NCBI RefSeq assembly: GCF_022179325.1
Contig: NZ_BPQQ01000037.1
Location: 1-64,000, forward strand
Direction: 5' to 3'
From: Methylobacterium isbiliense
GTDB taxonomy: Bacteria; Pseudomonadota; Alphaproteobacteria; Rhizobiales; Beijerinckiaceae
Length of the DNA stretch: 64,000 bases
Shown: positions 43,688 through 51,923 of the stretch, one piece after another
How the letters are laid out: each line of letters opens with the position of its first letter
How positions within the stretch are numbered: position 1 is the stretch's first letter
The notes under the pieces: generated by a model
Told to the model about the DNA's origin: nothing
What the model saw: only the letters and a program-made list of their open reading frames with translations
Databases searched by the model: none
Program-made: the position numbers and the translations under genes

Positions 43688-43765
43688 CCCTTGCCCTGCA
43701 TCTTGCCGCTGGTCCGGCACAAATGCACGTGCCAACCCTGGCCGGATCCCGAACGGAGCCGATCG

Positions 43766-44371
43766 ATGAGCGAACCCAGAACCCTGCTGCAGATGGCGGG
43801 CGCCTCCCTCGAACCGCCCCGCCTCGCGGAGGCGGTGCTGGTGGTCATCGACGCCCAGGGCGAGTACGCGCCGGGCGGCGGCCTGCCGCTCTACGGCTTC
43901 CTGGCGGCGCTCGCGCGGTGCACCGATCTCCTGGAGGCGGCCAGGGCGGCGGGCGCGCCGGTGCTGCACGTGGCGCATCGGGGACGCAGCGGCGGCCTGT
44001 TCGACCGCGAGGGCCCGGGCGGCGCGATCCGGCGGGAGGCCGCACCCGCCCCCGGCGAGCCGGTGGTCGAGAAGACGCTGCCGAACGCCTTCGCGGGAAC
44101 CGACCTGCAGGAGCGTCTCGCGGCCCTCGGGCGGCGCGAACTCGTGCTCGCGGGCTTCATGACCCACAACTGCATCAGCTCGACCGCCCGGGCCGGCCTC
44201 GACCTCGGCTACCGCGTGACGGTGGCGAGCGACGCCACCGCCACCCGCGCCCTGCCGGACCCGCTCGGCGGCCCGCCGCTCTCCGCGGCCGAGGTGCGGC
44301 GCGCGGCGCTCGCGGGCCTCGCCGACCGCTCCGCCCTCGTCGCGACGACGGCCGCGCTCCTCGCCGCCTGA
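43766..44371 (+). CDS. cysteine hydrolase, isochorismatase family
   Basis: A 201-residue isochorismatase-like hydrolase with the catalytic triad visible: Asp in VVIDAQGEY, Lys in VVEKTLPNAF and Cys in FMTHNCISSTARAG. Members cleave amides or vinyl ethers (nicotinamidase, N-carbamoyl hydrolases, isochorismatase); the substrate here is not known. Start at 43766 (MSEPRTLL), after GATCGATG. Probably controlled by the divergent LysR regulator through the palindrome at 43674. Confidence 0.87.
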   Translation: MSEPRTLLQMAGASLEPPRLAEAVLVVIDAQGEYAPGGGLPLYGFLAALARCTDLLEAARAAGAPVLHVAHRGRSGGLFDREGPGGAIRREAAPAPGEPVVEKTLPNAFAGTDLQERLAALGRRELVLAGFMTHNCISSTARAGLDLGYRVTVASDATATRALPDPLGGPPLSAAEVRRAALAGLADRSALVATTAALLAA

Positions 44372-44434
44372 GCGCTCGCCCTCGCGGGCCGAGGCCCTAT
44401 GATGGGCGGGACCGCGCCCGCGACGGAGGCCCGC

Positions 44435-44770
44435 ATGAGCGCCAGCCGCAAGCCGCCCCACGGCGTCGACCGCCGCCGGATGGTCGCCGACGCCCTCGAC
44501 CGCCTGGCGCCGCGGCTGCCGGAGTTCGAATCCGAGGCGATCCTCGACCGGGCGCTCGCCAGCCCGGGCCTGCGGGGCGCAGCGCCCGAGACGGCGGCCT
44601 GGCTCGGGATGGTGGCCTATGCCCGGCACGTCTTCACCGAGTACGATGCGCTTCTCGACGAAGGCTACGACCAAGACAGCGCCCGCCACTTCGTGCTCGA
44701 CGACCTCAACGCCGTGCTGGCGGAATGGGGGGTGAGGCGGCGCATCGGCGAGGAGGCGGAGGAGGCCTGA
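44435..44770 (+). CDS. DUF2293-like small protein
   Basis: A 111-residue soluble helical protein. RRRMVADALDRLAPRLPEFESEAILDRALASPGLRGAAPETAAWLGMVAYARHVFTEYDALLDEGYD resembles the conserved DUF2293 helices, for which no function is known. Strong ribosome-binding site (GGAGG) 8 bp before the ATG at 44435. It lies between the isochorismatase gene (63 bp) and priA (86 bp). Confidence 0.7.
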   Translation: MSASRKPPHGVDRRRMVADALDRLAPRLPEFESEAILDRALASPGLRGAAPETAAWLGMVAYARHVFTEYDALLDEGYDQDSARHFVLDDLNAVLAEWGVRRRIGEEAEEA

Positions 44771-44856
44771 GGCGGGCACGCGAGCGCGGCCGAGCCTATA
44801 TAGGGAGGGCTCCCGCGCCCTGCGCGATCCCGCAGCCCAGCCCAGAAGCCGAACCC

Positions 44857-47046
44857 ATGAGTGTCGCGGTCGCTGACGTCCTGATCCCGCTCGCCCTCGA
44901 CACGGCCTACAGCTACGCCGTGCCGGCCGGGCTCGACCTCGCCGAGGGCGACGTGGTGCAGATCCCGCTCGGGCCGCGCGAGACGGTCGGCGTGGTGTGG
45001 TCGCTGCGCGAGGGAGCCTCGGGCGGCAACCTGCGGCGCGTCACCGCCAAGGTGGCGGAGGAGGGCCTGCGGCCGCCGCTGCGCCGGCTCGTGGACTGGA
45101 TCGCCCGCTACACCCTGGCGCCGAAGGGTTCGGCGCTGGCGATGGCGCTGCGCCTGCCGGAGGAGGGGACGCGCAGCGAGGTCGCCCGGATCGGGGTGCG
45201 GGCGACCGGGGCGGCGCCGAGCCGGATGACGCCCGCGCGCGCCAAGGTGATCGCGGTGGCGGCGGACGGGGCGGTGCGCGGCAAGCGGGCGCTCGGGCTG
45301 GAGGCCGGCGTGAGCTCGAGCGTGGTCGAGGGGCTGATCGACGATCGCGTGCTCGAAGCCGTGGCGCTGGCCCCCGAGCGCGTCGCCGAGCCGCCCGATC
45401 CCGACCACCCGCACGCGCCCCTCTCGGGGCCGCAGCGCGAGGCGGCGGACGCGCTGATCGCCACCCTCACGGCGCCCGCGCCCGGCGGCACGGCCGGGGA
45501 GGGGGGCGTGACGCTCCTCGAAGGCGTGACCGGCGCGGGCAAGACCGAGGTCTATTTCGAGGTCGTCGCCGAGGCGGTGCGCCGGGGCGTACAGTCGCTC
45601 GTGCTGATGCCCGAGATCGCGCTGACGGCCCAATTCCTCGACCGGTTCGCGGCGCGGTTCGGGGCGCGGCCGGCGGCGTGGCATTCCGGAATCGGCGGGC
45701 GGCGGCGCGAGCGCATCCGGGCCGGCGTCGCGGCCGGCGAGATCCCGGTGGTGGTGGGCGCGCGCTCGGCCCTCTTCCTGCCCTTCCGCACGCTCGGCCT
45801 CGTCGTGGTCGACGAGGAGCACGAGGCCGCCTACAAGCAGGACGACGGCGTCTGCTACCACGCCCGCGACATGGCGGTGGTGCGCGCCAAGCTCGAGAAC
45901 GCCGCGGTGGTCCTGGCCTCGGCCACGCCCTCGATCGAGACCCGGGTCAACGCCGCGCGCGGGCGCTATCGCCGGGTGGTGCTGCCGGAGCGCTTCGGCG
46001 GGCGGCGCCTGCCCGAGATCGCGGCCGTGGACATGCGGCGCGAGGCGATGCCGCGCGGGCGCTACCTGTCGCCGACCCTCACGGCGGCGATCGCCGAGAC
46101 CAACGCGCGCGGCGAGCAGGCGCTGCTCTTCCTCAACCGCCGGGGTTACGCGCCGCTCACCCTCTGCCGGGCCTGCGGCCACCGCTACCAGTGCCCGAAC
46201 TGCTCGACCTGGCTCGTGGAGCACCGCTTCCGCCGGGCGCTGGTCTGCCATCATTGCGGCCATGCGGAGCGGCGGCCGGAGGCCTGCGCGGCCTGCGGCA
46301 CCCTCGACAATCTGGCGGCCTGCGGCCCGGGGGTCGAGCGCATCGCCGAGGAGGTCGCCGCGACCTTCCCGGACCGGCGCGTGATCGTGCTCTCCAGCGA
46401 CTTCCCCGGCGGCGCCGAGCGGCTGCGGGCCGAGCTGCAGACCGTGGCGGAGGGCGGCTGCGACATCGTCGTGGGCACGCAGCTCGTCGCCAAGGGCCAC
46501 AACTTCCCGCATCTCACCCTGGTGGGCGTGCTCGACGCGGATATCGGGCTCGCCTCGGGCGATCCGCGCGCCGCCGAGCGCACCTTCCAGCTCCTCCAGC
46601 AGGTGACGGGCCGCGCCGGGCGCGGCGAGAAGCCGGGCCGGGCGCTGGTGCAGACCTACCAGCCGGAGCATCCGGTCATCGCGGCGCTGATCTCGGGCGA
46701 TGCGGAGCGCTTCTATGCCGAGGAGACGGCGGCCCGGGAGGTGGCGGGCCTGCCCCCGTTCGGGCGGCTCGCGGCGCTGATCGTCTCGGCGGCGGAGCGG
46801 GAGGCGGCCGAGGCGCACGGCCGGGCGCTGGCGCAGGTGGCCGATCCGCCGCCGGGCGTGATGGTGCTCGGCCCCGCCGAGGCGCCGCTCGCGCTGGTGC
46901 GCGGGCGCCACCGCTTCCGCCTGCTGGTCAAGGCGGAGCGCGAGGTCGACATCCAGAGCTACCTGCGCGACTGGCTGGCGCGCGGGCCGAAGGCCCGCGG
47001 GAGCGTGCGCGTCGGGATCGACGTCGACCCGCAGAGCTTTCTCTGA
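44857..47046 (+). CDS. priA: primosomal protein N' (replication restart helicase PriA)
   Basis: The 729-residue 3'-to-5' helicase that reloads replisomes at stalled forks. An N-terminal DNA-binding domain (VADVLIPLALDTAYSYAVPAGL) is followed by the helicase core: Walker A LEGVTGAGKTEVYFE, DEEH motif, SATPSIET and the C-terminal QQVTGRAGRG. Between lies the zinc-binding insertion with eight Cys (LCRACGHRYQCPNCS, CHHCGH, CAACG). The ATG at 44857 fits the family; an open frame continues far upstream but through unrelated genes. A TATATAG element at 44798-44804 could be a -10 region. Confidence 0.96.
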   Translation: MSVAVADVLIPLALDTAYSYAVPAGLDLAEGDVVQIPLGPRETVGVVWSLREGASGGNLRRVTAKVAEEGLRPPLRRLVDWIARYTLAPKGSALAMALRLPEEGTRSEVARIGVRATGAAPSRMTPARAKVIAVAADGAVRGKRALGLEAGVSSSVVEGLIDDRVLEAVALAPERVAEPPDPDHPHAPLSGPQREAADALIATLTAPAPGGTAGEGGVTLLEGVTGAGKTEVYFEVVAEAVRRGVQSLVLMPEIALTAQFLDRFAARFGARPAAWHSGIGGRRRERIRAGVAAGEIPVVVGARSALFLPFRTLGLVVVDEEHEAAYKQDDGVCYHARDMAVVRAKLENAAVVLASATPSIETRVNAARGRYRRVVLPERFGGRRLPEIAAVDMRREAMPRGRYLSPTLTAAIAETNARGEQALLFLNRRGYAPLTLCRACGHRYQCPNCSTWLVEHRFRRALVCHHCGHAERRPEACAACGTLDNLAACGPGVERIAEEVAATFPDRRVIVLSSDFPGGAERLRAELQTVAEGGCDIVVGTQLVAKGHNFPHLTLVGVLDADIGLASGDPRAAERTFQLLQQVTGRAGRGEKPGRALVQTYQPEHPVIAALISGDAERFYAEETAAREVAGLPPFGRLAALIVSAAEREAAEAHGRALAQVADPPPGVMVLGPAEAPLALVRGRHRFRLLVKAEREVDIQSYLRDWLARGPKARGSVRVGIDVDPQSFL

Positions 47047-47134
47047 GCATCATGCGCCGAAGTGGATGCCGGTTCGGCGGCGGACATGATGCAGCAAGGG
47101 AGCATCATGCGCCGAAGTGGATGCCGGTTCGGCG
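47046..47134. repeat. 34-bp direct repeat with internal palindrome, downstream of priA
   Basis: Two identical 34-bp copies at 47046-47079 and 47101-47134, 55 bp apart start to start. Each contains CGCCGAA/TTCGGCG (7-bp inverted repeat, 11-nt loop). Around the first copy, GCATCATG (47047-47054) pairs with CATGATGC (47085-47092), so it can form a long bipartite hairpin; the second copy lacks the outer right arm. It starts at the last base of the priA stop codon. It is probably an interspersed REP-like element and may also terminate priA transcription. Confidence 0.85.
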
Positions 47135-47175
47135 CCTGAGCGGGACGGTCCCGGGCCGTGCCGCGCGCGCCGGCG

Positions 47176-47379
47176 CTACTCGGCGAGCGGCCGGGCCTCT
47201 TCGGGCAGCATGATCGGGATGCCGTCGCGGATCGGGTAGGCGAGCTTGGCGGAGCGGCTGATCAGCTCCTGGCGCGCCGAATCGTATTCCAGCCTGTCCT
47301 TGGTCAGGGGGCAGACGAGGAGTTCGAGCAGCTTCGGATCGATCCGCGTCGGTTCGACGGGCAGCGGCGTATCGGCCAT
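47176..47379 (-). CDS. Trm112-family small protein
   Basis: A 67-residue protein of the Trm112/UPF0434 type: [48 protein letters not shown]. Only one Cys of the usual zinc-binding set is present, as in many proteobacterial members. The eukaryotic relative activates methyltransferases; the bacterial role is not settled. Confidence 0.88.
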   Translation of the reverse strand: MADTPLPVEPTRIDPKLLELLVCPLTKDRLEYDSARQELISRSAKLAYPIRDGIPIMLPEEARPLAE

Positions 47380-47464
47380 CGGGCGTGTCCTCGTGGGCGG
47401 CCCGCGCCTCCTAGTGCATTCCGGGTCCCGAGGGAACCGGAAGGGCCGGGCGCCCTGGAGCGCC

Positions 47465-47830
47465 TCAGGGCGTCGCGCGCAGGCCCGTGGCGAGTTCGCG
47501 GTTGATGCGGATCAGGGCCGTGAGCTTCTCGGCCGCGGGCTCGACCATCGTCTCGAAGGTGCGGGTGAACACGAAGGCGCCGAGCCGCGCCATCGACTGC
47601 TTGAGGTCGGCGGGCAGCGGCGCCTCGGGCTCGGTGGCGGCGGTCGAGAGGAGGGTCCAGACCTTCTGGTTGAAACCGAGCGCGTCGTTCAGTCCGGCCT
47701 GCTGGTCCGCCCAGTTGTCCTGGATCAGCTGGAGGCGGGCGGCCGCCTTGATCAAGACGGCGGCCTCCGCCTCACGCGGCGACAGCGCCGCTTGCGAGAC
47801 CTTGGCGTAAGCATTGGCCGCGTAGCTCAT
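47465..47830 (-). CDS. second FlaF-family protein
   Basis: A 121-residue helical protein recognised as FlaF family. [31 protein letters not shown] matches the N-terminal helix of Caulobacter-type Fla[25 protein letters not shown] and [15 protein letters not shown] match the conserved centre and end. It lies about 20 kb from the flaF-flbT pair and is of a different subtype. It has no flagellar neighbour. It may regulate another flagellin. An AT-rich upstream region with CTTAAGCTTGAG (47893-47904) may hold its promoter. Confidence 0.75.
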   Translation of the reverse strand: MSYAANAYAKVSQAALSPREAEAAVLIKAAARLQLIQDNWADQQAGLNDALGFNQKVWTLLSTAATEPEAPLPADLKQSMARLGAFVFTRTFETMVEPAAEKLTALIRINRELATGLRATP

Positions 47831-48006
47831 CCGTGCACGTCTCCTGGCGGGCGCCCGGACTCGCGCCGCTTGCCGCGGTGTCGCACGGAAATCTTAAGCT
47901 TGAGTTGTTACGTCGCGGACAGATGGGCGGGATGCCGCGCGCGGCCCCTCTGCCCTGAAACCGCTACGATGTCGGCCCAAGGACGGTGCGTCCTGTTGAA
48001 CCTGCC

Positions 48007-48255
48007 ATGATGAACTTCATCCTCGGCACCATCGCCGGTGCGCTGATGGCCGCCATCGCGACGATCGCGGCGGTCCGCAATCACGACGTCCAGCTCCGTC
48101 TGGGCTTGGTGCGGCCGGAGGTGCCGGTGGTCGCCGCGCGGCGTCCCGATCCGGTCTGTCCGCCCGCTGCCCCGTCGATTCTGGCCGGGGCGCCCGTCGG
48201 GCAGCCCGAGATGCTGTTTGCCAAGCGCCGGTTCTGGTCGGTGGCGCCGAAATAG
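48007..48255 (+). CDS. small membrane-anchored hypothetical protein
   Basis: An 82-residue protein with one N-terminal transmembrane helix (FILGTIAGALMAAIATIAAV) and a short Pro-rich tail. The start is ATG at 48007, or the adjacent ATG at 48010. No family recognised. Confidence 0.5.
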   Translation: MMNFILGTIAGALMAAIATIAAVRNHDVQLRLGLVRPEVPVVAARRPDPVCPPAAPSILAGAPVGQPEMLFAKRRFWSVAPK

Positions 48256-48289
48256 GCCCGCATGGGCGCGCGGGCCGCGGTCGTCCGGT

Positions 48290-48436
48290 TCACATCGCGC
48301 TGAGCAGCACCATCACGACCGTGGTCGCGGCGGTGGAGCCGAGGAAGCCGCACAGGGCGGCCGTGAAGGAATGGGCGCCGGGCAGGGCAGCGTCGGTGCG
48401 GGCGGCGGTCTCGGTGCGGACGGTGCTGGGGGTCAT
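48290..48436 (-). CDS. very small hydrophobic hypothetical protein
   Basis: A 48-residue frame: a polar N-terminal third and a hydrophobic end (FTAALCGFLGSTAATTVVMVLLSAM) compatible with one membrane helix. Convergent with the preceding small gene (34-bp gap). No family recognised; it could be a chance frame. Confidence 0.35.
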   Translation of the reverse strand: MTPSTVRTETAARTDAALPGAHSFTAALCGFLGSTAATTVVMVLLSAM

Positions 48437-48531
48437 CGGCGTCGGGTCCTGAAAGCTCTGGGCTGCGGTGCAGCGCGTGATGACAGTGATGGGCGAAGCA
48501 GGCTTGGCTATCTGTGCGGGACCGCACCCGG

Positions 48532-48852
48532 TCAGTCGCAGCGGAAGCTGCGCTTCTCCAGGCGCACCGAGCGCAAGGCGCCCAGGAGATCGATGGCGGC
48601 GAGACCGAGCCCGCACTCATCGAAGCGGTCGCGGGCATCCTCGTAGCGATCCTCGGCGTCGCCGAGGGCGTCGCAGACCCGGTCGCGATCGCCGATCCGC
48701 GCGTCCTGGCGGGCCTGGAAGCGGAAGGCGGCCGCCTCGTCGAGCTTGCGCTGAGCGCCGACGCAGGCCGGCTGGGCGAGAGAGGGAGCGGCGGCCGTCG
48801 CGGCAAGCGCGGCCGTTAGCGAACACACAACGACACGTGACAGAATCGACAT
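48532..48852 (-). CDS. small exported Cys-containing protein
   Basis: A 106-residue product with a clear signal peptide (VVVCSLTAALAATAAAPSLAQ). The mature helical domain has four Cys (PACVGAQRKL, DRVCDALGDA, FDECGLGLA, SFRC), likely two disulfides. Family not recognised. ATG at 48852. Confidence 0.65.
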   Translation of the reverse strand: MSILSRVVVCSLTAALAATAAAPSLAQPACVGAQRKLDEAAAFRFQARQDARIGDRDRVCDALGDAEDRYEDARDRFDECGLGLAAIDLLGALRSVRLEKRSFRCD

Positions 48853-48991
48853 CGGCGATACTCGTCGAGATCTGGGATGGGGCAGCGAGGCCTTCCGTCT
48901 CGTCAGTGGAGACTTGTGGCACTGCTCGAACTGGCATCCGAGAAACGACGCGATGCGGAAGGGGTTCCGCGGATTCCTGCTCAGATGTTGG

Positions 48992-49513
48992 TCAAGCCGA
49001 GCTTGCGGCGGGGCGCCGCCGCCGCGCCGTCAGGATCGTGCCGAGCGCGACGGGCCGGTACTCCCAGGCATCGACGCCGACATCGTACTGACGGGGCACG
49101 GGCTTCAGCCTGCCGTGCGAGTGGCCGTGCAGGTTGATGACCCCGCGCCCCATGCGGTTCCAGGTGCGGAAGGCGTAGTGGCAGAGGACGAGGTGGTGCC
49201 CCTCGACGTCGATCTCGGCGTAATGCGCCACGGAGGCCCAGCCCGGCGCCGCCAGGGTCGCCGCCCCATCGTTGTTGCCGACGATGAGGTGCTTCTCGCC
49301 GTGCAGGCCGGCCAGCAGCGCGGCGATGCGCTCGGGGCTCGGGCCGAGCGCGAAGTCGCCGAGATGCCAGACCGTGTCGCCCGGCGCCACGGCCTCGTTC
49401 CAGCGCGCCACGAGGGCCTCGTCGTGCGCGGGAAGGTCCGGATAGGGCCTGCGGTCGATACGCAGGACCCGCGGATCGCCGAAATGGGTGTCGCTGGTGA
49501 AATAGACCGCCAT
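48992..49513 (-). CDS. metallophosphoesterase family protein
   Basis: A 173-residue calcineurin-like phosphoesterase with all metal-site motifs: FTSDTHFGD, WHLGDFAL, IVGNND, LCHYAF and HGHSHG. Its small size and absence of extra domains match bacterial YfcE/YmdB-like single-domain enzymes. Cytoplasmic; substrate unknown. It follows the tonB gene on the same strand, separated by 25 bp. Confidence 0.9.
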   Translation of the reverse strand: MAVYFTSDTHFGDPRVLRIDRRPYPDLPAHDEALVARWNEAVAPGDTVWHLGDFALGPSPERIAALLAGLHGEKHLIVGNNDGAATLAAPGWASVAHYAEIDVEGHHLVLCHYAFRTWNRMGRGVINLHGHSHGRLKPVPRQYDVGVDAWEYRPVALGTILTARRRRPAASSA

Positions 49514-49538
49514 GGCGGCAGCCTACCCGCTCGGCGCC

Positions 49539-50603
49539 CTACTGGAAGCGCAGCGGCACCGAGAAGCTCTGCTGCGCCACCGTGACGCCGTCGGGGGCCG
49601 CCGGCAGGGAGCCGCTGGCCGCCGCCAGCGCCGCCGCATCAAGGCTGCCGTTGCCGCTGCTGCCGATGAGCGAGGCGCCGAGCACGCGCCCGGAACGCGC
49701 CACCGTGAATCGGATCGTCACCGTGCCGCCGCCCCCGCCCGGATTGCGCACCCGGCCGCGGATGGCGCTCTGGATCTGCTGCCCCCAGATCCGCATGGCG
49801 CCCGGATCGGCCGCCGCCGGCGCGGCGGCGCTGCCGGTCGCGCTCTGGCGCGACGCGTAGGCGGTGCTGCGGCGCTGGCGCTGCGGCTCGGTGGCGCGCT
49901 CGGCGGCGGGCTTGGGCGTCTCGCGGCGCACCTCGCGCATGGGCTTCGGCGGCGGGGGCTTCTTCGCCTCTACGGGCTTCGGCACCGGCTTCTCGACCGG
50001 CTTGGGCTTGGGCGGCGGCTTCACCACCGGGGGCTTGGGCTCCTCCACCGGGCGGGCGACCACGGCCGGCGGTGGCGGGACGGCCGCCTGCGCCGCCTCG
50101 CTGGTCGAAGTGATGACCTGCTCCTGCGGCGGCTCCACCGCCTGCACGGCCTCGGGCGACGCCTCTGCGACCGTCTCGGGTGGCTTGGCCTCCGCCACAG
50201 GCTCGGGCGGCGCTTCCATCACCGTCTCGGGGGGCTTGGCCTCGGCCACGGGTTCCGGCGGCTTCGTCTCGGTGACGGGCTCCGGGGGCGCCTCCGCCAC
50301 GGTCTCGGGCGGCTTGACCTCGGTCAGCGCGGCGGGCGGCTCGACGGGCTTCTGCTCCAGGGGGAGATCGGCCGGCGGCGGGGTCGAGACCGTGTCCTGC
50401 GACTCGTTGGGAACCTCCACAGCTTCCAGGGGCGGCGCGAGGTCGATCGTCACCTCGTTCTCGCCTGGCGGCGTGGGCGCCGCGCCGCGCCAGTAGGTGA
50501 TCACCCCGAGCGCGCCGGCGTGCAGCAGCAGGGCGACCAGGAAGGCCAGGGCGAGGCCCGGACCCGGCTGCTGCGGGCCGTCCGTCGTCGCGCGGGTGGA
50601 CAT
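49539..50603 (-). CDS. tonB: energy transducer TonB
   Basis: A 354-residue TonB-family protein that carries proton-motive-force energy from ExbBD to outer-membrane receptors. It has an N-terminal anchor (LALAFLVALLLHAGALGVITY, with the conserved membrane His) and a very long Pro/Glu/Lys-rich periplasmic spacer (about residues 55-240). The C-terminal TonB domain includes IQSAIRGRVRNPGGGGGTVTIRFTVARSGRVLGASLIGSSG. The spacer holds 26-residue repeats. Last gene of the exbB-exbD-tonB run; begins 7 bp after the exbD stop. Confidence 0.93.
   Translation of the reverse strand: MSTRATTDGPQQPGPGLALAFLVALLLHAGALGVITYWRGAAPTPPGENEVTIDLAPPLEAVEVPNESQDTVSTPPPADLPLEQKPVEPPAALTEVKPPETVAEAPPEPVTETKPPEPVAEAKPPETVMEAPPEPVAEAKPPETVAEASPEAVQAVEPPQEQVITSTSEAAQAAVPPPPAVVARPVEEPKPPVVKPPPKPKPVEKPVPKPVEAKKPPPPKPMREVRRETPKPAAERATEPQRQRRSTAYASRQSATGSAAAPAAADPGAMRIWGQQIQSAIRGRVRNPGGGGGTVTIRFTVARSGRVLGASLIGSSGNGSLDAAALAAASGSLPAAPDGVTVAQQSFSVPLRFQ
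50145..50321. repeat. 78-bp-period repeats in tonB
   Basis: Encodes residues 95-153 of TonB: two 26-residue copies (starting EVKPPETVAEAPPEPV and EAKPPETVMEAPPEPV) and a partial third. Typical of variable-length TonB spacers. Confidence 0.75.
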
Positions 50604-50610
50604 GCGGAAC

Positions 50611-51075
50611 CTATCGGGGGGAGGGGGGCGGCAGCGCCGCGCCGCCGGGTGCGTTGGCGATGAGCGAGACCTTCGCGAAGCCCGCCTGGCCCACGAGGCC
50701 CATCACCTCCATCACCTTGCCGTAGGGTACGTCCTTGTCGCCGCGCACCAGCACGGTCTGGCCGGGATCCTCCGCCGCCACGGCCTTCAGCCGGGCGAGC
50801 GCGCCCTCCGGGGGCAGCGCCTCCTTGGCGAGGAACGCGTGGCCGTCCTTGTCCACCGAGACGACCACGGGCTTCTTGTTCTCCGAGGTCTTGGCCGCGG
50901 CGGTCTTCGGCAGCTGCACCGGCACGCCCACCGTCATCAGCGGGGCGGCCACCATGAAGATGATCAGGAGCACGAGCATCACGTCGACCATCGGGGTGAC
51001 GTTGATCTCGGAGAGCGGTGCGGCGTCGAAGTCGTCCTCGTCGCCCGCGCCGGTCTGCAGGGGTCCCATGCCCAT
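50611..51075 (-). CDS. exbD: biopolymer transporter ExbD
   Basis: A 154-residue ExbD/TolR protein with the transmembrane helix containing the proton-carrying Asp (SEINVTPMVDVMLVLLIIFMVAAP) and a periplasmic domain (VVSVDKDGHAFLAKEALP, TVLVRGDKDVPYGKVMEVMGLVGQAGF). The start may be ATG at 51075 or two codons later. It lies 105 bp after exbB. Confidence 0.94.
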   Translation of the reverse strand: MGMGPLQTGAGDEDDFDAAPLSEINVTPMVDVMLVLLIIFMVAAPLMTVGVPVQLPKTAAAKTSENKKPVVVSVDKDGHAFLAKEALPPEGALARLKAVAAEDPGQTVLVRGDKDVPYGKVMEVMGLVGQAGFAKVSLIANAPGGAALPPPSPR

Positions 51076-51180
51076 CGGGCGGTCTCCGGACTCTGCGCAT
51101 TCATCGTCGCGACGGTCACCGTTCCGGCGGCGAGACGGATGCAGGAACAGGAAGCTCGGCGGCGTTGCGCCGGGCGGGGC

Positions 51181-51864
51181 CTACTCGGCGGCGTTGCGGG
51201 CGTGATGGCTGCGGTCGCGGGCGAGCCGGTTGCCGAGGGTGCCGATGGCGGCCACGAAGGCGGCCTGCACCTTGGCGAGGTCACCCGACAGCTTGTTGTA
51301 GGCCACCACGGCGGGGATCGCGACAACGAGGCCGATCGCGGTGGCAAAAAGCGCTTCGGCGATGCCCGGGGCCACCACCGCGAGGCTGGTGTCCTGGCTC
51401 TTCGCGATGGAGGCGAACGAGTTCATGATGCCCCAGACAGTGCCGAACAGGCCCACGAAGGGCGCCGCCGACCCGGAGGTGGCAAGCAGCGGCAGGCCGG
51501 CCTGCAGCCGCTTCAGGTCCTGGGTCAGCGCCGCGCGCATCGCCCGCTCGATCCGCTCGCGCCGCTCGGCGCGGGTCTCGCTCGGGTCCTGGTCGCGCCA
51601 CGCCTCCTGGGCGGCGGCGACGACCCGCGCGGCGAGGCCACGGCGCCCGTCCTCCAGCCCGCCGCCCTTCGCCACCATCTCGGCGAAGGCCTTCGCCTGC
51701 CGGCGCGCCGCCGCGATCCGCACCATTTTGTCGATCACCACCGTCCAGCAGGCGATCGAGGCCAAAACGAGCAGGATCATCACGCCCTTCACGATCGGGT
51801 CGGCCTGCAGGAACAGGCCGACGAAGCTGAGGTCGTGGGCGGCCGGGGCGGTTGTCGGATCCAT
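51181..51864 (-). CDS. exbB: ExbB/TolQ/MotA-type proton channel protein (tonB-system energizer)
   Basis: A 227-residue membrane protein with an N-terminal helix (VKGVMILLVLASIACWTVVIDKM), a cytoplasmic region, and two C-terminal helices around GLFGTVWGIMNSFASIA and EALFATAIGLVVAIPAVVAYNKL. Together these are the MotA/TolQ/ExbB proton-channel domain. It forms the channel with ExbD. The order with exbD and tonB supports ExbB rather than TolQ. Confidence 0.93.
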   Translation of the reverse strand: MDPTTAPAAHDLSFVGLFLQADPIVKGVMILLVLASIACWTVVIDKMVRIAAARRQAKAFAEMVAKGGGLEDGRRGLAARVVAAAQEAWRDQDPSETRAERRERIERAMRAALTQDLKRLQAGLPLLATSGSAAPFVGLFGTVWGIMNSFASIAKSQDTSLAVVAPGIAEALFATAIGLVVAIPAVVAYNKLSGDLAKVQAAFVAAIGTLGNRLARDRSHHARNAAE

Positions 51865-51923
51865 CGCGGATCTCCTCGAAGGCGGTGGCGGGGCGCGGGC
51901 GCGGGGGGCCGCAGGCGGGGCGT

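Noticed and set aside
43240-44856. N-terminal extension of the priA frame by about 540 codons
   Set aside because: The extension passes through the LysR, isochorismatase and DUF2293 genes in another frame; PriA starts naturally at 44857.
47046-47134. Insertion-sequence ends
   Set aside because: There is no transposase or target duplication; the intervening 21 bp are too short to be an element body.
48218-49091. Plus-strand frames of 90-210 codons across the small-gene region
   Set aside because: Low-complexity Arg/Gly-rich products; the signal-peptide-bearing minus-strand frame at 48532-48852 is the better choice.
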